A stretch of 64,000 nucleotides of DNA, from positions 357,747 to 421,746 of the forward strand of contig NZ_LT607655.1 in assembly GCF_900095265.1 (NCBI RefSeq). Direction: 5' to 3'. The notes under the pieces are model-generated. The model was given only the letters and a program-made list of their open reading frames with translations, was not told the DNA's origin and did no database searches. Source of the DNA: Janthinobacterium sp. UMAB-56 (GTDB lineage: Bacteria > Pseudomonadota > Gammaproteobacteria > Burkholderiales > Burkholderiaceae_D). Position numbers and translations under genes: made by a program. This document shows positions 52,852 through 61,863 of this stretch, piece after piece; positions within the stretch are counted from its first letter, which is position 1, and the number at the start of each line of letters is the position of its first letter.

Positions 52852-53016
52852 ACAGATTCCTTATTCGGGTTTTTTGGGGCATTGTACACAGCACTGTTCC
52901 GCGCAGAATGCACGATAGGGAATGGTGTGGCGCATTGCCGGATGCATGCAGTATGATCATTCTCCGCCTGATGCAATCGGGGCATAGTGCCCGAATGCCC
53001 GCCCAAGAATAGCGCC

Positions 53017-53688
53017 ATGAAACTGACTGTCTTTTCCTTATCGCTGCTTTTATTCCTGATGTCCACCTCGGCTTATGGCGGCACGCTGCACCTGGACCAA
53101 GCCGCAACAGGCAAGGTAGGGCAAGCCGCCGCTATCCGCTATGCGTATCACGATGAAAAACAGACGTATCGGCTGAAAATCGGCAAGCAGTGGATAGCGG
53201 GCCGTTGCAGCAGCAGCGGCACGGGCAATTTGCACGCGCTGCTGCTGGACATGAATTTCGACGGCCATGCCGACCTGTGGGTCACCGGCTACACGGATAG
53301 CCAGGCGCGCATCCGCTGTTCCGATGTGTGGCTGTGGGATGCGTCGGCGAAACAATACAGTTTCAACCAGCCATTATCAGCGATTCCGAATCTGGAGATC
53401 AGCATAGCCGGGCAAGGAATTGAAGGCGGCATCGCCAATTGCGGCTGCGCGGCGCAATGTTTTTACGAAGACAGCTATGCCTGGCGGGAAAACAAATTAA
53501 TTGCCACCGCCCGGCGCGCACAGGATTGCGAGCGTTACCGGGAATATCGCTTGAATGACAAAAATGCCTTGATTATCGTCAAGGATGAAATCATCGATAG
53601 CGGCAATCCCGCCCAACAGGCAATCGATAACGTAAAAGCTTATGACTGGCGGCGCCATGCGCAAACCATGCGCAAACCCTGGGAGTAA
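53017..53688 (+). CDS. XAC2610-like exported protein
   Basis: 223 residues from ATG 53017. Signal peptide to STSAYGG. The motif LDMNFDGHADLWVTGYTDSQARIRCSDVWLWDASAKQYSFNQPLSAIPNLEI is the FG-GAP/VCBS-like block of XAC2610-related proteins (calcium-type D-x-N-x-D-G-x-x-D). Mature part has five or more Cys. The function is unknown; some family members are secretion-associated. Weak ribosome site. Confidence 0.75.
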   Translation: MKLTVFSLSLLLFLMSTSAYGGTLHLDQAATGKVGQAAAIRYAYHDEKQTYRLKIGKQWIAGRCSSSGTGNLHALLLDMNFDGHADLWVTGYTDSQARIRCSDVWLWDASAKQYSFNQPLSAIPNLEISIAGQGIEGGIANCGCAAQCFYEDSYAWRENKLIATARRAQDCERYREYRLNDKNALIIVKDEIIDSGNPAQQAIDNVKAYDWRRHAQTMRKPWE

Positions 53689-53721
53689 ATCCTTTAATAC
53701 CATCCAACCATTAACGCACAC

Positions 53722-54192
53722 ATGACGACACATCCAGCATCGATTACTTTTCATGCCGCCAGGGCGGAAGACACGCCTGCCTTCATCGAATTGCGCGGCA
53801 AGACGCGGCAAAACGCCATTCCCAGTGAACGCCTGGCGGCAGTGGGCATCACGGCCGAGTCCTGGGCCGACATGATGCACTCGGGCAGCCTGCCTGGCCT
53901 GGTCTGCCATCACGACGGGCGTCTGGTCGGCTACTGCTTCGGCGAGCGCGACACAGGCGAAATCATCGTCCTGGCGCTGCTGCCGGAATTTGAAGGCCTG
54001 GGAATCGGCAAGACCTTGCTGGAAGGAATCATGGCGCAGCTGCGCGCGCAAGGCCACCAACGGCTGTTCCTGGGCTGCTCCAGCGACCCGGCTTCGCGCT
54101 CCTACGGCTTTTACCGTTACCTGGGCTGGACCGCAACGGGCGAGACGGACAAGTATGGCGATGATGTGCTGGAATTTCACTTCACGGCCTAG
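53722..54192 (+). CDS. GNAT family N-acetyltransferase
   Basis: 156 residues. GNAT core is visible: IIVLALLPEFEGLGIGKTLLEGIMAQLRAQG (acetyl-CoA binding, with the Q/R-x-x-G-x-G/A pattern as EGLGIGK) and CSSDPASRSYGFYRYLGWTATGE. Substrate unknown. Ends three bases before the convergent TetR gene stop. Confidence 0.9.
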   Translation: MTTHPASITFHAARAEDTPAFIELRGKTRQNAIPSERLAAVGITAESWADMMHSGSLPGLVCHHDGRLVGYCFGERDTGEIIVLALLPEFEGLGIGKTLLEGIMAQLRAQGHQRLFLGCSSDPASRSYGFYRYLGWTATGETDKYGDDVLEFHFTA

Positions 54193-54195
54193 CAC

Positions 54196-54813
54196 CTAGC
54201 CCGGCACGCGATTGGCATCCCACACGCGCATCAGCTGCGTGATGGCAGCGTCAAACACGGCATAGCCCACGCCATCGCGGGCCTGGATGGACACGCCCGA
54301 TAAAAAGCTGTCGAAGACGAACGCCAGCGCCCCACCATCCGTCTGAGCGGACAATTCTCCGCTGGCCATGCCCCGCTCGACGCAGCGCGCGAAACCAGCG
54401 CGGGTACGGGTGCGCGAAGCCGTGAGGGGCGTGGCCACGGCCGCATGCTCGGTCGTCGGCGCGCTCATGCAGCCCAGCGCCACCATGCAGCCAGGCGGGT
54501 GGCCCGGCTCGGACTGCATGCTGGCCGACTGGCGCAAGGCCAGCTCGATGGCCGCGCGCGGCGCCATGCCCTCGTCCCACAGGCATTCCGTGACGCGTGC
54601 AAACGTCTCCAGATAGCGTTGCGCCGCTTCACGGAACAGCGCTTCCTTCGAGCCGAACGCCGCATAAAAACTGGGCGCGGAAATGCCGCCGCCCAGGCTC
54701 GCCTTGAGCTGGCTCAAGGAGGTCGATTCATACCCTTGTTGCCAGAATAAAAACATGGCCTGCTCGACGGCTGCCTGCCGGTCGAACGTGCGCGGCCGTC
54801 CCATTTGCGCCAT
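54196..54813 (-). CDS. TetR-family repressor of the adjacent MFS gene
   Basis: 205 residues from ATG 54813, behind AAGGAGCGAG. Helix-turn-helix: RPRTFDRQAAVEQAMFLFWQQGYESTSLSQLKASLGGGISAPSFYAAFGSKEALFREA. It stands divergent to the MFS exporter, and likely represses it and itself through the dyads at 54846-54912. Confidence 0.92.
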   Translation of the reverse strand: MAQMGRPRTFDRQAAVEQAMFLFWQQGYESTSLSQLKASLGGGISAPSFYAAFGSKEALFREAAQRYLETFARVTECLWDEGMAPRAAIELALRQSASMQSEPGHPPGCMVALGCMSAPTTEHAAVATPLTASRTRTRAGFARCVERGMASGELSAQTDGGALAFVFDSFLSGVSIQARDGVGYAVFDAAITQLMRVWDANRVPG

Positions 54814-54845
54814 CTCTCGCTCCTTTTCATCCACTTACATACTAC

Positions 54846-54912
54846 TCGATACAGAAGTCGTTGACAACGCGGCGCGCCATCGCCTATATTTATACCGATC
54901 GATACATATATA
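54846..54912 (+). promoter_or_regulatory. MFS promoter with putative TetR operators
   Basis: A good sigma-70 promoter: TTGACA at 54861-54866, 18-base spacer, TATATT at 54885-54890. The dyad TATACCGATCGATACA at 54891-54906 covers the start site region, and a half-site CGATACA lies at 54847-54853. A repressor at the first would block transcription directly. Confidence 0.75.
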
Positions 54913-54967
54913 CCGCCACGACGGTCGGGGCACTCTTGCGCCCGATCTCTTTACAAGGATGTCTGCC

Positions 54968-56194
54968 GTGAATCACGCTACGCTCACCACCGGAACCAGC
55001 CCTGCGCTGGCCGATCGCCTCCCCGTTTCAGGCCTTTTGGCCCTGGCCATGACGGGTTTTATCTGCATCGTCACGGAAACCTTGCCCGCCGGCTTGTTGC
55101 CGCAGATCAGCGCGGGACTCGGCATCAGCGCCGCGCTTGCCGGTCAAATGGTCACGGCATACGCACTAGGTTCCTTGCTGGCTGCCATTCCGCTCACCAT
55201 CGCCACGCGCGGCTGGCGCCGCCGCAACGTGCTGCTGCTGACCATCATTGGCTTTCTCGTCTTCAATACCGTCACCGCGCTGTCATCGCATTACTGGCTA
55301 ACCCTGGCGGCCCGCTTCTTTGCCGGCATGGCGGCCGGCCTGGCGTGGAGCTTGCTGGCAGGCTATGCGCGGCGCATGGTGGCGCCGCAGCAGCAAGGCC
55401 GCGCGCTGGCACTGGCCATGGTGGGCGCGCCCGTCGCCCTGTCCCTGGGCGTGCCGCTGGGCACCTTGCTCGGTTCATTGGTCGGCTGGCGCGCCGCCTT
55501 CTGGATCATTTCCGCGCTAACATTAATCCTGCTCGGGTGGGTGCTGGCGCAAGTGCGGGACTACCCGGGCCAGTCCACGCATGAGCGCATGCCCCTGCGC
55601 CGCGTCTTCACGACGCCGGGCGTGCGCCCCGTGCTGGCCGTCGTCATCGCCTGGATGCTGGCGCACAACATTCTCTACACCTATATCGCCCCGTTCGTGG
55701 CGCCGGCCGGACTGACGGGCAGAGTCGACCTGGTACTGCTCGTCTTCGGCGCCGCGGCCATGGCCGGCATCGGGATCACAGGCAAGCTGGTCGAGCGCCA
55801 CTTGCGCGCCACCGTGCTGGCCAGCCTGGCGACCTTCGCCGTGACAGCCCTCGTGCTGGGTTGGGCCGCGCACTTCCCTGCGGTCATCTATATAGGCATG
55901 GCCGTCTGGGGCCTGAGCTTTGGCGGCGCGGCAACGCTGTTGCAGACGGCACTGGCCGACACGGCCGGCAGCGGCGCCGACGTGGCCTTGTCGATGAATG
56001 TGGTGGCATGGAATGGCGCGATTGCCGCTGCGGGCGTGGTTGGGGGCGCCTTGCTGGAAACCTGGGGCGCGGGCGCCTTGCCGTGGGCCATGCTGGCCTT
56101 GCTCATGCTGGCTTTCCTGATCGCCTGGTCGGCCCGCGCGCATGGCTTCCGGCCGGGACGGCGCAACGGTGCGGCACCCGTGGCCGGGCATTGA
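54968..56194 (+). CDS. MFS drug/sugar efflux transporter
   Basis: 408 residues from a GTG start at 54968, eight bases after ACAAGGAT; an ATG at 54959 is in frame but lies inside the ribosome site. Twelve membrane helices, with the motif-A-like loop (RGWRRRNVL) after helix 2 and the efflux pattern GFICIVTETLPAGLLPQISAGLGIS common to the AraJ/NepI group. Regulated by the divergent TetR gene. Substrate unknown. Confidence 0.9.
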   Translation: MNHATLTTGTSPALADRLPVSGLLALAMTGFICIVTETLPAGLLPQISAGLGISAALAGQMVTAYALGSLLAAIPLTIATRGWRRRNVLLLTIIGFLVFNTVTALSSHYWLTLAARFFAGMAAGLAWSLLAGYARRMVAPQQQGRALALAMVGAPVALSLGVPLGTLLGSLVGWRAAFWIISALTLILLGWVLAQVRDYPGQSTHERMPLRRVFTTPGVRPVLAVVIAWMLAHNILYTYIAPFVAPAGLTGRVDLVLLVFGAAAMAGIGITGKLVERHLRATVLASLATFAVTALVLGWAAHFPAVIYIGMAVWGLSFGGAATLLQTALADTAGSGADVALSMNVVAWNGAIAAAGVVGGALLETWGAGALPWAMLALLMLAFLIAWSARAHGFRPGRRNGAAPVAGH

Positions 56195-56201
56195 GAAGCC
56201 C

Positions 56202-56699
56202 CTAGGAATTGGCCGCCGGCACCGCCACGATGCGGGGCACGTGCCCCGTATGCGCGAGGAAACGGACCAGGCTGGCATGCGACAGCGCCACCGTGGCCGT
56301 GTTGCGCAGCGGATGGGCGTGCACAGAATCAGCATCCCACACGGCCTGGTCCAGCACCAGCTCCACCGCCTGCGCGCTGTCATGCAGCAGGGCAAACAGG
56401 CTGACGGCCCCGGGCGTGATGCCAAGGTGCTGCAGCAAGCGTTCGGGCGAGGCCATGCTCAGCTTGCTGGCCGGCAGCAAGCGCCCCAGCACCGCCAGGT
56501 CGATGCGCTTGTCGAAAGGCACGATAACGAGAAAATGCCGGCGCCCCTTCTCGTCGCGCACGAACAGGTTTTTCACCATCAGGCCGGGCATGGCGGGCAC
56601 GTGAATCAGCGCTTCGGCGATGGTGTGCACAGCCGGGTGCTCGACGAACTGGCAATCGTCGGCGCTGCTTTCCAGCCAGCGGGACAGGGTTTCTTGCAT
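56202..56699 (-). CDS. Prolyl-tRNA deacylase-type YbaK/ProX editing protein
   Basis: 165 residues, ATG after GAGGAGTCACC. YbaK fold with KNLFVRDEKGRRHFLVIVPFDKRIDLAVLGRLLPASKLSMAS and VELVLDQAVWDADSVHAHPLRNTATVALS, the pattern of PrdX/ProXp-ala, which hydrolyses Ala-tRNA(Pro) in trans. Single-gene unit, convergent to the MFS gene (seven bases). Confidence 0.92.
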   Translation of the reverse strand: MQETLSRWLESSADDCQFVEHPAVHTIAEALIHVPAMPGLMVKNLFVRDEKGRRHFLVIVPFDKRIDLAVLGRLLPASKLSMASPERLLQHLGITPGAVSLFALLHDSAQAVELVLDQAVWDADSVHAHPLRNTATVALSHASLVRFLAHTGHVPRIVAVPAANS

Positions 56700-56769
56700 G
56701 GTGACTCCTCAGCCAGGAAGAATGGGCGATGAGGGGATTGTAGCGGCGCGCCGCGTGCGCCGCTTGCCC

Positions 56770-56967
56770 TCAAGGCTTGCTCTCGTCTTCCTTCTGGTCT
56801 GCCGCCGCCAGCCCCCAGTCATTCCAGCCTTCGCCAAACAGCTCGACCGGATGCTGCGTGCGCTCGGAACCATTGCCGCAGCGCATGGCATCCGGCGGAC
56901 AATACTTGTCGCAGCCCCAGCAGATGCGTTCGGGGTTCTTGGGATGCAAGGGGAAAGGCTTGGCCAT
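56770..56967 (-). CDS. DUF3079 small Cys-rich protein
   Basis: 65 residues from ATG 56967, the conserved start of this family (KPFPLHPKNPERICWGCDKYCPPDAMRCGNGSERTQHPVELFG); a frame from 57003 adds 12 residues with no ribosome site. Four Cys in CxxC-x3-C...C arrangement suggest a zinc site. Function unknown. Cytoplasmic. Confidence 0.82.
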   Translation of the reverse strand: MAKPFPLHPKNPERICWGCDKYCPPDAMRCGNGSERTQHPVELFGEGWNDWGLAAADQKEDESKP

Positions 56968-57300
56968 GGGGATGGGCGACGAAGTCGGTTGAAGTCTCGT
57001 CAACGACTCTAGACCTGGCGCGGCAGGCGGTCAAACGAATTTCGACGGGAAATTTGTCTGGGGTCAAGCTTATGCAGAGTGTGGGGCATCGGCAAGGCGC
57101 CGCGCCCCAAGGTGCACGATTTCCTGGACATGCTCGCTCAATGTTTGCGCGCGACTCTCGGGAGCGCGCTGGTCGGCCACATCGCCGGCATGGTCGTTCA
57201 TCGATTAAACCGGTTTCCGTCTGTTAAAATAGTTGAAAATTTTAATGATCAGACCATGAATAACCTGGTCTTTTTTAAATACGAGGAATGTGCTTAACAA
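56968..57300 (+). other. Non-coding junction to AT-rich segment, with attenuator-like terminator
   Basis: About 330 bases without a convincing gene. GC content drops sharply after about 57205. At 57251-57276 a stem AGACCA/TGGTCT is followed by six T, a terminator-like structure ending 24 bases before the 57301 start; it may attenuate that gene or end an upstream transcript. The ATG-containing open frame at 57079 has no ribosome site or recognisable family. Confidence 0.45.
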
Positions 57301-58047
57301 ATGAAAGCCCTTATATTCTGCACCAGCTTTATAAAAGATGCCTCAGCATGGGAAAGCCGGTATCAACGGTGGCTCGATTACTACGAAAATATTCCAATCA
57401 ATGCAGTAAAGAAGATAATGATTGACGATGGCTCGCCATTTCTGCCACCCGTCGAAATCATCAAGACAGTTTCGCATAACGCTTCGCTGGCTTCGAATGG
57501 CGACAAAAACCTCATCATTCGCTTCGACAACAATCTGGGACGACAAAGCGGGGCTGACTACCCTGGCTGGTGGCGCAGTTTTCTCCACTCGGTGAAGGTG
57601 GCAAACGAATTAGGCGTGGATAAAATCATCCATATCGAGTCGGACGCCTATATTATGACGCCTCGCCTGGTAAATTTCATCAATGAAATCGAATCAGGCT
57701 GGAATGTCCTGTGGTCCCCGCGCTATCGTTTTCCGGAAACGGCCATTCAAATTATCTGCCGAGATCAATTTGCCATCTTTGAGAAATTCAAGGACAACTA
57801 TCCGGATTATGCCTTCCCGGATATTGCGGAAAGATTACTTCCTTTCACCGCTGTGCACAAACAGTTCAAAGGGGACCGCTACAGCGATTTCACGAAAAAC
57901 AGATGGATATTTCGTTCGCGAAAATTCAACAAAATTCCAATTTTTAAACATGTTTTTTTCTGGGAAACGATACCGCCCGACGCAGACTTTGTCACGCAAG
58001 GCATTAGCCGTCAACAATTCGCGTTCAGACGGGAAGAGATAGCTTGA
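57301..58047 (+). CDS. Glycosyltransferase-like protein, uncertain family
   Basis: 248 residues. It looks like a GT-A-type fold: an N-terminal beta-alpha unit (KALIFCTSFIKDASAWESRYQRWLDYYE), KKIMIDDGSPFLP and GVDKIIHIESDAYIM, where ESD could be a DXD-like metal motif. It is AT-richer than the genes around it and has no partner genes, so it was probably acquired. The start is the only good ATG; GAGGAATG lies about 12 bases upstream. No confident function. Confidence 0.6.
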   Translation: MKALIFCTSFIKDASAWESRYQRWLDYYENIPINAVKKIMIDDGSPFLPPVEIIKTVSHNASLASNGDKNLIIRFDNNLGRQSGADYPGWWRSFLHSVKVANELGVDKIIHIESDAYIMTPRLVNFINEIESGWNVLWSPRYRFPETAIQIICRDQFAIFEKFKDNYPDYAFPDIAERLLPFTAVHKQFKGDRYSDFTKNRWIFRSRKFNKIPIFKHVFFWETIPPDADFVTQGISRQQFAFRREEIA

Positions 58048-58153
58048 CTGGGTCACGCCGGAGAACGCGCCAGGTCGCGCCGGCGAGGGGCAGGCAGGCC
58101 CTGCCTTTCGACTCTCACACGCTGGGCGCCGCCCGGCGAGTTTCTACTAAGCA

Positions 58154-58176
58154 ATAAAAACCGCCCGAAGGCGGCT
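58154..58176 (-). terminator. Rho-independent terminator of the 58283 gene
   Basis: Read on the minus strand: CCGCC-TTCG-GGCGG followed by TTTTTATTG. The surrounding region 58050-58280 has no gene; a second hairpin (ATGCCTGC/GCAGGCAT) lies at about 58204-58225. Confidence 0.8.
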
Positions 58177-58282
58177 TCTCAATTTCCCGGCGGAAGCGGT
58201 GCAATGCCTGCAACTAGCAGGCATGAGCCGCACAAGTCCACTTACCATCCATGTGGCGACTCAGGTACCGTCGATCCCTCAA

Positions 58283-58528
58283 TCATGGCAAGGTCGTGTC
58301 CAAACCGGTCATCCTGACAACGAAGAAGGTGACGATCCCCAAGGCCAGCAGCGATAGCACGAAGACTGCAACCACCTTGCCACTAGCGCGTAGCACCGCG
58401 CGATTCTGCTTCGCCTTATCCTTGTCCTTCTTCCCTTGATCGTAATGCCACTTGATGGCGAAGAACATGCCCGTGCCGAGCACGAGGGCCTTGAATGTAA
58501 CGAAGACTATAGGAGTCCAATCCATCAT
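58283..58528 (-). CDS. Small membrane protein, unknown
   Basis: 81 residues from ATG 58528 (a second ATG follows at once), with GGAAAG upstream. Two membrane helices (FVTFKALVLGTGMFFAIKW and VVAVFVLSLLALGIVTFFVVRM) flank a highly charged loop (DQGKKDKDKAKQNR). No family recognised. Resembles small phage- or plasmid-carried membrane proteins only in general shape. Confidence 0.6.
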   Translation of the reverse strand: MMDWTPIVFVTFKALVLGTGMFFAIKWHYDQGKKDKDKAKQNRAVLRASGKVVAVFVLSLLALGIVTFFVVRMTGLDTTLP

Positions 58529-58802
58529 TTTGAGTCTTTCCAGTCTATTACTTGACACTATCTATCGTGAGGAACACTCCCTCAACACGCTGCAGCAGCA
58601 GCTTCTGTTCAAACCATCACCCCAAACATCCTGTTTGACTCTTTCATTATATCCAGCTATGAAATAACAATGGCATCCGGCGCAGAGATTTGCCGAATAC
58701 AGGGAATAGAGTAGAAAACGTCAGCGACTGCCATGCAAGGATGGTGTTGCTGCACGTTCTGATGCATACTACTTTAAAACAATTTCCATACATTGAGACA
58801 AA
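58529..58802. other. Gene-free gap upstream of the MocR gene
   Basis: About 270 bases, locally AT-rich, holding the divergent promoters of the small membrane protein and the MocR regulator. No gene or repeat recognised. Confidence 0.5.
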
Positions 58803-60203
58803 ATGTCCCAGTTGAAAACCATACAAGATGAAAATTTGACACGCTGGTTGCCGCGTTTAGCCGCGAACAAAGGGCCACGTTTTTTGCAGATTGCGGATGC
58901 GTTGCAGGCGGCGGTGGCAGACGGATCTTTGACACCGGGTGAGCGCCTGCCTCCGCAGCGCCAGTTGGCAGCACAGCTGGGCGTCGACCTGACGACGATC
59001 ACGCGCGCATACGACGAAGCCAGACGCCGCCACTTGCTGGAGGGCCGAGGCGCTCGAGGCACTTATGTCGCGGCGCCGAAAGTGGAATTGACCGCCATCC
59101 TCGACCTGAGCATGAATACCCCGCCACCGCCGGATGGCGTGGACTTCGACGACATGTTGAAACAAGGCTTGTCTCAAGTATTGATGCGAGCAGATAATGA
59201 ATTGCTGATGACTTACCACCTGGGCGGGGGAAGCGACTCCGACCGTCAGGCTGGCGCCAGATGGCTGGCACCGATGTTCGGACAGCTCGATTCCGCGCAG
59301 CTTGTTGTCTGTCCTGGTGCGCAAGCGGCGATTGCCGCATTGATCCTTGCGCTGACGGAGCCTGGCGATGTTATCCTCGCAGAGCCAACGAGTTATCCCG
59401 GCTTGCGTGCCGCAGCGACCCAATTCGGCCGGCACCTCATTGCAGTAGAAGCGGACAAGCACGGGATGTTGCCTGAGATGCTTGAGGCAGCGTGCCGCCA
59501 GCACAAGCCTGGGCTGGTCTACCTCAATCCGACACTACAGAACCCGACGGCCATCACCATGCCGGAACGTCGGCGCAAGGAGCTCGCCAGCATCGCCAAG
59601 CGCTGCAATGTACGCATCGTCGAGGACGATCCCTACTGGCTGCTTGCCGATGCCCCGCCACCGCCTGTTGCCACGTTCGCCCCGGAACAGGTGGTCTACA
59701 TCTCCACCCTGTCGAAATGCCTGACGCCCGGCTTGCGTGTCGCCTTCGTGCTGATACGCGACCCGATTGAGCGCGAACGTTTCCTCGTCGCGCTAAGATC
59801 ATTTGCGCTGATGGTCGCGCCTCTGACGGCCGCACTGGCCACTCAGTGGATACTCGACGGTTCGGCTGACGGATTGATGGAAGGCGTACGCAAGGAGGCG
59901 CGCCTGCGCCACCGGATGGCGCGGGATATTCTGGCGGGGCGGTACAGCGGCTTTGGTGATGGCCTGCATGTATGGCTCGAGTTACCGGCGTATTGGAACT
60001 CCTCACAGCTTGCGCGTGCAGCCGACAGAGAGGGCATCGCCGTCACGCCGGCAGAGGCATTCGCCACCGGCAACGTATCCATGAATGCCATTCGGATCTC
60101 TTTGGGCAGCATCAAGGACCGTGGGCGCTTGCAGGCAGGTCTTCAACGACTGTCTCATCTGCTTGCGCGCCGGCCCGAATCGTTCAGCACTGCGGTGGTT
60201 TAG
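58803..60203 (+). CDS. MocR-type GntR/aminotransferase-fold regulator
   Basis: 466 residues. N-terminal GntR winged helix (residues about 20-90: QIADALQAAVADGSLTPGERLPPQRQLAAQLGVDLTTITRAYDEARRRHLLEGRGARGTYV) fused to a fold-type I PLP domain, with SKCLTPGLRV holding the PLP lysine at position 305, LNPTLQNPTAITM and VEDDPYW. MocR regulators use PLP as effector, often controlling PLP or GABA metabolism. No pathway gene adjoins it. No clear ribosome site. Confidence 0.93.
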   Translation: MSQLKTIQDENLTRWLPRLAANKGPRFLQIADALQAAVADGSLTPGERLPPQRQLAAQLGVDLTTITRAYDEARRRHLLEGRGARGTYVAAPKVELTAILDLSMNTPPPPDGVDFDDMLKQGLSQVLMRADNELLMTYHLGGGSDSDRQAGARWLAPMFGQLDSAQLVVCPGAQAAIAALILALTEPGDVILAEPTSYPGLRAAATQFGRHLIAVEADKHGMLPEMLEAACRQHKPGLVYLNPTLQNPTAITMPERRRKELASIAKRCNVRIVEDDPYWLLADAPPPPVATFAPEQVVYISTLSKCLTPGLRVAFVLIRDPIERERFLVALRSFALMVAPLTAALATQWILDGSADGLMEGVRKEARLRHRMARDILAGRYSGFGDGLHVWLELPAYWNSSQLARAADREGIAVTPAEAFATGNVSMNAIRISLGSIKDRGRLQAGLQRLSHLLARRPESFSTAVV

Positions 60204-60210
60204 CGGGCGC

Positions 60211-60230
60211 GAGGGTCAGATACCGTCCTG
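60211..60230 (+). repeat. Direct repeat A, upstream of serine hydrolase
   Basis: GAGGGTCAGATACCGTCCTG. Identical in 18 of 20 positions to the copy at 61974-61993 on the same strand. Confidence 0.8.
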
Positions 60231-60387
60231 AATGGCAAGTCCTTTTACCAAGTAATGCCAGCGCCGCGTAGAGATTTTGCTAAAAACAAACAACCCAGAC
60301 CAAGCTTTCCACCGTTCGTCGCAAATCCAGGGAGCCTCAGGCAACGCCCGATAAGATTAGCCCATTCAATGAATGAAAGGGAAACTT

Positions 60388-61863
60388 ATGCGCATTCGTC
60401 CATGGCTATTGCCAGTCCATGCTTCAGGCCGCGCGCTACGCCTGGGAGCCTTACTGGGGGTGGCGGCCTGTAGCGCAACCGCCCACGCGGGCGAGACCGA
60501 TATAGCCGGGCGTATCGCCGGCGGGCTGCGACAGCGGGTGGACATCGCAGGCGAGCCGGCGCAGACCTTCGACATCCAGCAGCGCCTGCGCCGCTATAAG
60601 GTTTCCAGCGTCAGCGTGGCAGTCATCCGCGACGGCAAGATCGCTTGGGCCGGCGTCTACCGGCAACCGTCCGCACCTGCGGCCGACACCGACACGCTGT
60701 ATCAGGCCGCGTCCATCAGCAAGGGCGTGACCGGCGTGCTGGCGCAGCGGCTGGCGGGTAGCAACAAGCTCCAGCTCGATGAGCCGGTGGACGCCTGCCT
60801 GCGGCCGTGGACCCTGCCCGCCGGACAGCAAAGCCCCGGGCATCCGGTGACCTTGCGCAATCTGCTCAACCACACCGCAGGGGCGACCGTGTCCGGTTTC
60901 CCCGGCTATCCACCATCGCAGGCGATTCCTGCGGACCTTCAGGTCATCAAGGGCGAGCCGCCGTCGCTCACGCCGGCGGTCGCCATCCAGACCATCCCGG
61001 GCGCGGCCTATGCGTATTCCGGCGGCGGCTACACCATCGCCCAAGTCGCCATGCAGCAATGTCTGCGCACGCCTTTTGCGGAGTTGGTGCGCCAGCAAGT
61101 ACTGCAGCCGCTGCAGATGCGGCGCAGCACATTCGCGCAGCCATTGCCGGCGGCAGAACACAACCGCGCGCGCGGCCACTACGCCGACGGCAGCGAAGTC
61201 GAAGGCGGGGCCTTCGTCTATCCCGAACTGGCGGCCGCCGGCCTGTGGACCACGGCCAGCGACCTGGCGCGCTTCGCCATCGGTGTCCAGCAGTCGTGGA
61301 AAATCGGCACGGCCTTTCTGAGCACCGCCAAGGCACGCGATCTGCTGACGCCGGCGCTGAACAAGTATGCGCAGGGCTTCTTCGTGGTCGGCGATGGCGA
61401 GCACAAACGCTTCATGCATTCCGGCGGCAACACCGGCTTCAAGAGCACCTACGCGATGTATCTCGACAGCGGCAACGGCGTAGTAGTCATGACCGACGGC
61501 GACAACGGCAGCTATCTTGGCGGCGAGATCGTCAAGGCGGTGGCGTCCGCCTACGACTGGCCGGAGTTCAAACCTCGCCTGGCCCAGACGGCGCCGCTGG
61601 ACCTGGCAACGGCCACACGCCACGTCGGCATCTACCAGCTCGACAACTTCGAGGGCCGTTTCGCCAACCGCTACGAACTGCGCTTCGACGGCAAGGACTG
61701 GACGATGGTGATGCCGGACATCGGCACCACCCGGCTAGTGCCGACCGGCAAAACCAGCCTGGTGTCCCCCGAGACCGGCGACATCATCGAACTGATGCAG
61801 GATGGCACCCAAGACCTGCTATTGATCGGGGGGCGCAAGGCCCACCGCAGCCCGGACAGCTGA
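60388..61863 (+). CDS. Serine hydrolase (beta-lactamase/penicillin-binding fold)
   Basis: 491 residues from ATG 60388, with AAAGGGAAACTT upstream. Signal peptide to about THAG (residue 33). Catalytic motifs: S109-I-S-K112, Y210-S-G (YSGGGYT) and H344-S-G-G, so the class C/esterase-type (AmpC, EstB) active site is complete, followed by a C-terminal lipocalin-like domain (VGIYQLDNFEGRFANRYELRFDGKDWTMVMP). Substrate could be a peptide, ester or beta-lactam; long family members with this C-terminal domain are usually peptidases/esterases. High GC, unlike the AT-rich genes of the same region. Confidence 0.88.
   Translation: MRIRPWLLPVHASGRALRLGALLGVAACSATAHAGETDIAGRIAGGLRQRVDIAGEPAQTFDIQQRLRRYKVSSVSVAVIRDGKIAWAGVYRQPSAPAADTDTLYQAASISKGVTGVLAQRLAGSNKLQLDEPVDACLRPWTLPAGQQSPGHPVTLRNLLNHTAGATVSGFPGYPPSQAIPADLQVIKGEPPSLTPAVAIQTIPGAAYAYSGGGYTIAQVAMQQCLRTPFAELVRQQVLQPLQMRRSTFAQPLPAAEHNRARGHYADGSEVEGGAFVYPELAAAGLWTTASDLARFAIGVQQSWKIGTAFLSTAKARDLLTPALNKYAQGFFVVGDGEHKRFMHSGGNTGFKSTYAMYLDSGNGVVVMTDGDNGSYLGGEIVKAVASAYDWPEFKPRLAQTAPLDLATATRHVGIYQLDNFEGRFANRYELRFDGKDWTMVMPDIGTTRLVPTGKTSLVSPETGDIIELMQDGTQDLLLIGGRKAHRSPDS

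Noticed and set aside
57079..57297. 72-codon frame before the glycosyltransferase-like gene
   Set aside because: No ribosome site, crosses the composition break and the terminator hairpin, no recognisable family.
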